This document shows positions 15,186 to 18,999 of a stretch of DNA of 18,999 nt, piece after piece. How positions within the stretch are numbered: position 1 is the first letter of the stretch; every line of letters begins with the position of its first letter. Position numbers and translations under genes: made by a program. Source of the stretch: CAZLBV01 sp964557845 (lineage in GTDB: Bacteria; Acidobacteriota; Aminicenantia; Aminicenantales; Aminicenantaceae); the NCBI GenBank assembly GCA_964557845.1, contig CAZLBV010000045.1, positions 1 to 18,999 on the forward strand. Direction: 5' to 3'. The notes beneath the pieces were generated by a model. The model saw nothing but the letters and a program-made list of their open reading frames with translations, searched no databases and was not told where the DNA came from.

Positions 15186-16410
15186 ATATTTGGAATGGGC
15201 AGGAGTGGGATTGTGTTTTCTAGCCACATTCTTATTTTCTCTTTTTTATATGTGTCTTTCATCATTATCCAAAATATCTCTGTCCCGTTTCCTTGAAGAC
15301 AGCAAAAAACAAAAACGCTCTAAACTTATTGAAATGTATGACGACTTAAAAATATCTGTCGAGATCACCAGGTGTTTTTTTCTGATCGCTTTTTTCATTT
15401 ATCTATACATCATGATCCCGCGCATGAGGTATTGGCCGCTCTGGTTGTTTTTGATCTCGTTTGGGATATATTTCATATTTTTTGATGCCCTGCCTCGTTT
15501 GATCAATAATTTCAACCGGAAACGTATCTTATCTTTATTCCTGGTTACCTATACTATCCCTTACATCCTCACTAAACCGCTGCAGTTCATTAGCAAGATA
15601 AAGAATTCCGAAAAAGAAGTTGAAGAGCAGAGAGAGGCATCAGAAGACGAGATCCGTGCTCTCATTGAAGAAGCTAAAGAAGAAGGAATCATAGAAATGG
15701 AGGAGGGCGTCCTTCTAAAAAGCGTCGTCGAATTCGGGGATACCATCGTTAGGGAGATCATGACCCCTCGTGTCAGCATGATATGTATCCGGAATGATGC
15801 CACCGTTAAAAAACTGCGGGATCTCGTCATCCAGGAAAAACACAGCCGTATTCCGGTTTACAAGGATAGGGTGGATAACATAGAAGGAGTAGTAAACGCC
15901 AAAGACCTCCTGGAATATTCCGAGGATAAACTTAAAGACAGCCCGATTGAATCTCTAATCCGTCCGGTATTTTTTGTTCCTGAATCGATGAAAGTTGCGG
16001 AGCTTCTCAAAGAACTGCAAAAACGAAAACAAAAAATAGCGGTGGTCGTGGATGAACACGGAGGAGTATCGGGCCTGGTCACCATGGAAGACTTGATGGA
16101 AGAGATCGTCGGTGAGATCCAGGATGAATATGACAAAGACGTTGCCAGGATCGTTGAAAAAGGCCCTAATGAATATTTCGTATCAGGTAGCACTGAAGTG
16201 GAAGAAATCGAGGACCTGTTCGATATGGAACTGGCTGAAGATGATTTTATTACCATAAGCGGTATGATCACCCATCATTTGGGCAGACTGCCTGAATTAG
16301 GAGAAAAAGTTGATTTGAAAGGGCTCTCCATGGAGATCCTGGATGTAGACCAAAAAAGGATCAAAAAGCTGAAATTGAGGAAAACATCCTCAGATAAACC
16401 GAATGAATAA
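15175..16410 (+). CDS. CBS-pair membrane protein, CorC/HlyC (CNNM-like) family
   Basis: This protein belongs to the hemolysin-C/CorC family implicated in divalent cation (Mg/Co) transport. The N-terminal 140 residues hold three or four hydrophobic segments, a rather divergent DUF21/CNNM-like membrane domain. An acidic linker (EVEEQREASEDEIRALIEEA) leads to GVLLKSVVEFGD and two CBS motifs (about 190-250 with IMTPRVSM and HSRIPVY, and 258-315 with VVVDEHGG and MEDLMEEIVG). A CorC_HlyC domain closes it (about 330-400). ATG 15175 is preferred because AAAGG sits nine bases before it. ATG 15166 directly abuts that sequence. The ybeY overlap suggests coupled translation. Soluble YbeX often holds this position; here a membrane form does. 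Confidence 0.9.
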   Translation: METEYLEWAGVGLCFLATFLFSLFYMCLSSLSKISLSRFLEDSKKQKRSKLIEMYDDLKISVEITRCFFLIAFFIYLYIMIPRMRYWPLWLFLISFGIYFIFFDALPRLINNFNRKRILSLFLVTYTIPYILTKPLQFISKIKNSEKEVEEQREASEDEIRALIEEAKEEGIIEMEEGVLLKSVVEFGDTIVREIMTPRVSMICIRNDATVKKLRDLVIQEKHSRIPVYKDRVDNIEGVVNAKDLLEYSEDKLKDSPIESLIRPVFFVPESMKVAELLKELQKRKQKIAVVVDEHGGVSGLVTMEDLMEEIVGEIQDEYDKDVARIVEKGPNEYFVSGSTEVEEIEDLFDMELAEDDFITISGMITHHLGRLPELGEKVDLKGLSMEILDVDQKRIKKLKLRKTSSDKPNE

Positions 16411-16424
16411 TAGGGACATTTTTT

Positions 16425-17342
16425 ATGAATAACTCAGGATATAGAGTAGGTTATGTGGCTTTATTAGGCCGCCCCAACTCCGGGAAATCTACACTTTTAA
16501 ACCATCTGCTCGGTCAGAAAGTCGCAATCGTATCCGATAAACCCCAAACGACCAGGACCAGCATCCTTGGAATTAAAACAACAGATCAAGGTCAGATCAT
16601 TTTCATCGATAATCCCGGAATCCACAAACCCCTGCATAAATTGAATAAACGCATGATGAATTTCGTTTACTCCTGCCTGGAAACCTCAGACTTGAACTGT
16701 CTGCTGGTAGATGCCACCTTGAGATTCGGGCACGGTGATCAATTTGTCCTCGATACTTTAAAGCAGATATCCACTCCCCTGTTTCTGCTTTTAAATAAAG
16801 TCGATATTATGAAAAAAGAAAAACTGCTGCCGATGATCGACAAATACCAGGAACTTCTAAGTTTCCGGGAGATCATTCCTATTTCAGCCCTCAAGGGAAC
16901 AAATCTCGATGTTCTGGAGAAAAAAATATTCGAGTATCTTCCGGAAGCAGAAAAGATCTATACAAAAGATGAAGTTTCCGTTCAATCTGAAAGGTTCCTG
17001 CTGGCAGAGATCATCAGAGAAAAGATACTCAGCCATGTCAGAGAAGAACTTCCCTTTGCCACTGCAGTTTACATAGATGGGATCGAAGAGCAGACTAAGG
17101 ACCAGGGAAAAACCCAAACCAAACCCAATAAATATATCAAAGCCAGTATAATCGTTGAAAAAGACAACCATAGAAAAATTATTATTGGAAGAAGAGGAAC
17201 TTTAATAAAGACTATCGGGACGCAGGCCAGAAAAGAGATCGAAGAGATTTTAGGTGCTCATGTTTATCTCGATCTCAGGGTGAAGGTGAAAAACCGCTGG
17301 CGGGACTCAGCCAATGTCCTTGATCTTATCGAACGACAGTAA
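16425..17342 (+). CDS. era: GTPase Era
   Basis: Era binds the 3' end of 16S rRNA and helps 30S assembly. The 305 residues include G1 GRPNSGKS (15-22), the G2 region KPQTTRTS (39-46), G3 DNPG (62-65, usually DTPG), G4 NKVD (124-127) and G5 ISALKG. A C-terminal KH domain follows, with KIIIGRRGTLIKTIG carrying the GxxG turn (GRRG). ATG 16425 follows AGGGA by eight bases and 14 bases after the preceding stop. It is the last gene of the phoH-to-era cluster. The bases around its start (16415-16438) resemble two intergenic stretches near 10194 and 10572. Confidence 0.97.
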   Translation: MNNSGYRVGYVALLGRPNSGKSTLLNHLLGQKVAIVSDKPQTTRTSILGIKTTDQGQIIFIDNPGIHKPLHKLNKRMMNFVYSCLETSDLNCLLVDATLRFGHGDQFVLDTLKQISTPLFLLLNKVDIMKKEKLLPMIDKYQELLSFREIIPISALKGTNLDVLEKKIFEYLPEAEKIYTKDEVSVQSERFLLAEIIREKILSHVREELPFATAVYIDGIEEQTKDQGKTQTKPNKYIKASIIVEKDNHRKIIIGRRGTLIKTIGTQARKEIEEILGAHVYLDLRVKVKNRWRDSANVLDLIERQ

Positions 17343-17367
17343 TACCCCGCAAAACAGATGTGAAGTC

Positions 17368-17396
17368 TTGACATTAATCTGATTTGATGCGAAAAT
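17368..17396 (+). promoter_or_regulatory. Probable promoter of tRNA-His
   Basis: TTGACA (17368-17373), a 17-base spacer and GAAAAT (17391-17396, 4 of 6) put +1 near 17403, ten bases before the tRNA. It lies 25 bases past the era stop. Read-through from era is also possible since I saw no terminator there. Confidence 0.5.
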
Positions 17397-17412
17397 TTGA
17401 ACCCCTTGTTAT

Positions 17413-17490
17413 GGTGAGCGTAGCTCAACTGGTTAGAGCGTCGGACTGTGGATCCGAAGGCTGGGGGTTCAAGTCCCCTCGCTCACCCCA
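17413..17490 (+). tRNA. tRNA-His (anticodon GTG)
   Basis: A full cloverleaf folds by hand. The acceptor GTGAGCG (17414-17420) pairs with CGCTCAC, with G-1 (17413) opposite C73, the histidine identity pair. The D stem is GCTC/GAGC. The anticodon stem TCGGA/TCCGA encloses CTGTGGA with anticodon GTG. The T stem GGGGG/CCCCT surrounds TTCAAGT. CCA is encoded at 17488-17490. It stands alone between era and a small protein gene. Confidence 0.97.
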
Positions 17491-17504
17491 CTCTTTATTG
17501 GCAT

Positions 17505-17525
17505 AAATTCCCTTAAGGAAATTTT
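17505..17525 (+). terminator. Weak palindromic terminator candidate after tRNA-His
   Basis: AAATT-C-CCTTAAGG-A-AATTT (17505-17524) is a 20-bp palindrome with one mismatch pair and runs into TTTT. The stem is AU-rich with few GC pairs, so it would be a weak intrinsic terminator or a processing signal 15 bases after the tRNA CCA. Confidence 0.35.
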
Positions 17526-17532
17526 AATTACC

Positions 17533-17561
17533 TTGACAAAAAAAAGCCTGCCTTTTATTCT
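17533..17561 (+). promoter_or_regulatory. Upstream promoter candidate for the 84-residue protein
   Basis: TTGACA (17533-17538), 17 bases, then TATTCT (17556-17561, 4 of 6). It would give a leader of about 114 bases. The nearer promoter at 17605-17634 seems likelier. Between them lies the small palindrome ACAATAATTGT (17569-17579). Confidence 0.3.
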
Positions 17562-17604
17562 AATTGATACAATAATTGTTTATGATCAGAGAATAAAAAA
17601 TAAT

Positions 17605-17634
17605 TTGATTAAATTCAACAGCTTGGGATATAAT
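17605..17634 (+). promoter_or_regulatory. Promoter of the 84-residue coiled-coil protein gene
   Basis: TATAAT (17629-17634) is a perfect -10, 18 bases after TTGATT (17605-17610, 4 of 6). The predicted +1 near 17641 leaves a leader of about 41 bases with a strong ribosome binding site. The rest of the 339-base gap from era to this gene holds tRNA-His, its signals and a second promoter candidate. Confidence 0.55.
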
Positions 17635-17681
17635 TATGCATCAAATAAATAAAATCATAAAATGTTCAGAGGAGAGGAGCG

Positions 17682-17936
17682 ATGCCTTTAAGTAAAGAAC
17701 AGGAAGAGCTTTATAGAAAGACCATGGAAGAAGCAAAAAAGCAGTTGGAATCCATCGATGACGAGATGGAAAAGGAGATCCAGGCAGCCAGGGAAATTCT
17801 TGCTAAACTTCAGGCATCAAAAAAAGATTTTAAACAGCTTTATGAAGGTGCTGCTAAGCTTCTTGGAATAGAGGTAGAGTCAGAAGAGGAAGAAAACCAA
17901 GGATCTGGTCAGGGATCACTGGAATCAGAAGAATAA
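17682..17936 (+). CDS. Small coiled-coil protein with acidic tail, function unknown
   Basis: I do not recognise this 84-residue protein. Residues 4-48 look like one long amphipathic helix or coiled coil (many Glu and Lys, with Leu/Ile/Met at heptad-like spacing: L10, M15, L22, I25, M29, I33, I39, L43). A hydrophobic patch follows (LYEGAAKLLGIEV, 53-65), then an acidic, glycine/serine-rich tail. There is no Cys, Trp or His, no signal peptide and no membrane segment. GAGGAGAGGAG just before ATG 17682 is a very strong ribosome binding site, and a TATAAT promoter lies upstream, so it is likely well expressed. It stands alone between tRNA-His and a convergent secreted-protein gene. Codon use and strong signals support a real gene. 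Confidence 0.8.
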   Translation: MPLSKEQEELYRKTMEEAKKQLESIDDEMEKEIQAAREILAKLQASKKDFKQLYEGAAKLLGIEVESEEEENQGSGQGSLESEE

Positions 17937-17938
17937 CT

Positions 17939-17969
17939 ATAAGATCATTCTATCTGTATTAGATCTTAT
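17939..17969. terminator. Possible bidirectional hairpin between convergent genes
   Basis: ATAAGATC (17939-17946) and GATCTTAT (17962-17969) are perfect 8-bp arms around a 15-base loop. They sit three bases after one stop codon and overlap the stop of the convergent gene. The U-run is poor on both sides, so termination strength is doubtful. Confidence 0.35.
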
Positions 17970-18826
17970 TGAACGGGGGTTTGTCCTAATTTAACATCCT
18001 TCCAGAATGAATACTTTTTCGGGGACATTTTCCTTATTCTGGCCAAACCAATATCATCGGAAAGTCGAGAGCTGGCTCCTCTTTCGTCCGTCAAACCACC
18101 AGCTTTGACATCTTGAGCTCGAACAGCCTGGTCTCCTATACCTTTCATCCTCTGATCCCGCATGGCTTTTGTCATCCCTCCCCATTCAAATCCAATCTTG
18201 AACGTTTCTCCAGGTTTTACTCCTACGCCTGGGGCCATTTGCGCAACCCGTTCCAAAGGTATGACGAATTCGTAAACCAGGACATTATTCGGCTGGTTCA
18301 TCAAATTAAAACCAGTGGACTTTAATTGGATTCCTTCGGGGAGAGTTAAATCTTTAGCCTTCTCGTTGGTCACTTCATTCTCATTAAGAGTATAGGAAGG
18401 ATTGGCTTTGATCCTTTCTTTATCAGCATCGGTTAAGATTCGTCCACGGCTCTCCAAAATATCGATATAGTCTTCAGCACTTACCTTTACCATTCTGAAA
18501 TTTATGTAATAATCCTTGTTTTTTTTGCCTTCAGAATTCAGATAAATAGTCATGCCTGTCTGATTGATCGAGGTTAAATATCGAGGATCATTAAAAACAA
18601 AAAGAATAAAAAGAAGGTCGCCATCATTTTTAAAAGCATAATCTATCCCAAATTTCTTTTCCTGCTGCAGCTCAACATCAGCCCAATCATCCATCATCCC
18701 ATCAACTCTAATAGGAGATGATACTGGGGTGCTTTGAATAAAATCATCGGCTGTATATCCGGCAAAAGACAATACACAAATTGCACACACAAGCAAAATT
18801 ATCTTTGATCCTAATTTTGTAACCAT
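17966..18826 (-). CDS. Secreted protein with CBM9-like N-terminal domain, function unknown
   Basis: A signal peptide occupies about residues 1-25 (KLGSK, a hydrophobic core, then FAGYTA as a likely cleavage region), so the product is exported. Residues about 35-110 resemble the start of CBM9-type/DOMON-like sandwiches: PIRVDGMMDDW (38-48), then YAFKNDGDLLFILFVFNDP, as in proteins that list 'is this component visible' beta strands after VDG-x-x-DW. The middle is helical and charged (about 115-160), and strands return at 185-235 (VYEFVIPLERV, FKIGFEWGG). No catalytic motif is evident. GGAGG lies five bases before ATG 18826, behind a good promoter. I have a faint association with Aminicenantes-type genomes. 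Carbohydrate binding is not shown. Confidence 0.75.
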   Translation of the reverse strand: MVTKLGSKIILLVCAICVLSFAGYTADDFIQSTPVSSPIRVDGMMDDWADVELQQEKKFGIDYAFKNDGDLLFILFVFNDPRYLTSINQTGMTIYLNSEGKKNKDYYINFRMVKVSAEDYIDILESRGRILTDADKERIKANPSYTLNENEVTNEKAKDLTLPEGIQLKSTGFNLMNQPNNVLVYEFVIPLERVAQMAPGVGVKPGETFKIGFEWGGMTKAMRDQRMKGIGDQAVRAQDVKAGGLTDERGASSRLSDDIGLARIRKMSPKKYSFWKDVKLGQTPVQ

Positions 18827-18857
18827 TTATTCCTCCGTATATATTATTTAACATAAT

Positions 18858-18886
18858 ATTTTAAACTAAATCGAATATTTTTTCAA
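18858..18886 (-). promoter_or_regulatory. Promoter of the secreted CBM9-like protein gene
   Basis: On the minus strand TTGAAA (18886-18881), a 17-base spacer and TAAAAT (18863-18858) each match consensus in at least 4-5 of 6 bases. The predicted +1 near 18851 gives a leader of about 25 bases carrying GGAGG. Confidence 0.65.
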
Positions 18887-18972
18887 AAATAAACATATTT
18901 GGAGTTCCCCCATTTTTATGAATCACGAAGCAGAAAACGGAAAAGGACATGTATAAATCCCTCAGAAAGACG

Positions 18973-18999
18973 TGGTTTTTCCCCAGCGAGGAAAAACCA
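18973..18999. repeat. Perfect 10-bp inverted repeat at the right edge
   Basis: TGGTTTTTCC (18973-18982) and GGAAAAACCA (18990-18999) flank a 7-base loop. The window ends with the second arm, so a following T-run or a longer repeat cannot be seen. It could be a terminator, a dispersed palindrome or the edge of a larger element. The 18887-18972 stretch holds no gene I can support. Confidence 0.6.

Noticed and set aside
18910..18960. Short frame from ATG at about 18918
   Set aside because: Only about a dozen codons, no ribosome binding site.

Overview
The window is AT-rich, densely coded bacterial DNA. It looks chromosomal: I see no transposase, integrase, phage gene, CRISPR array or origin. 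The gene set is that of a Gram-negative-type, probably anaerobic, uncultured bacterium. It has a sigma70-like promoter grammar, hydrogenase maturation genes, NDP-uronic acid synthesis, a PgpH-type c-di-AMP phosphodiesterase, and a secreted protein with a CBM9-like motif of a kind I associate with Acidobacteriota/Aminicenantes genomes. That phylum guess is an inference from gene style and is weak.

Left block (1-3072, minus strand): hypC and hypD (Fe(CN)2CO cofactor assembly for [NiFe] hydrogenase), then uppS (undecaprenyl diphosphate synthase) and cdsA (CDP-diglyceride synthase, cut by the left edge). uppS has its own consensus promoter, placed so that its mRNA should be almost leaderless. hypE is transcribed divergently (3323-4309, plus). 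It is followed 15 bases later by a membrane-anchored six-hairpin glycosidase-like protein, an odd partner for a hydrogenase maturation gene.

Middle block (6438-10432, minus strand): a small ribbon-helix-helix protein, an NAD-dependent UDP-sugar 4-epimerase, a WbpA/TviB-type UDP-HexNAc 6-dehydrogenase translationally coupled to the epimerase, and a UDP-glucose 6-dehydrogenase. Together they should supply UDP-glucuronate and UDP-HexNAc uronates for a surface polysaccharide. A sulfotransferase-like gene diverges from this block at about 10724. The region between the two transcription units carries two inverted repeats that could be operators.

Right block (11469-17342, plus strand): the widely conserved cluster phoH/ybeZ, 7TM-HD phosphodiesterase (pgpH), ybeY, a CorC/HlyC-type CBS membrane protein, and era. 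The genes are tightly packed or overlapping. They serve 16S rRNA maturation, ribosome assembly and c-di-AMP turnover.

Right end: tRNA-His(GTG) with encoded G-1 and CCA, an unrecognised 84-residue coiled-coil protein with a good promoter and ribosome binding site, and a convergent secreted CBM9-like protein. A perfect 10-bp hairpin lies at the window edge.

Purine-rich heptanucleotide arrays recur in at least three intergenic regions. No clear new multi-gene defence or mobile system is visible. The most interesting signals are regulatory and small-gene observations.
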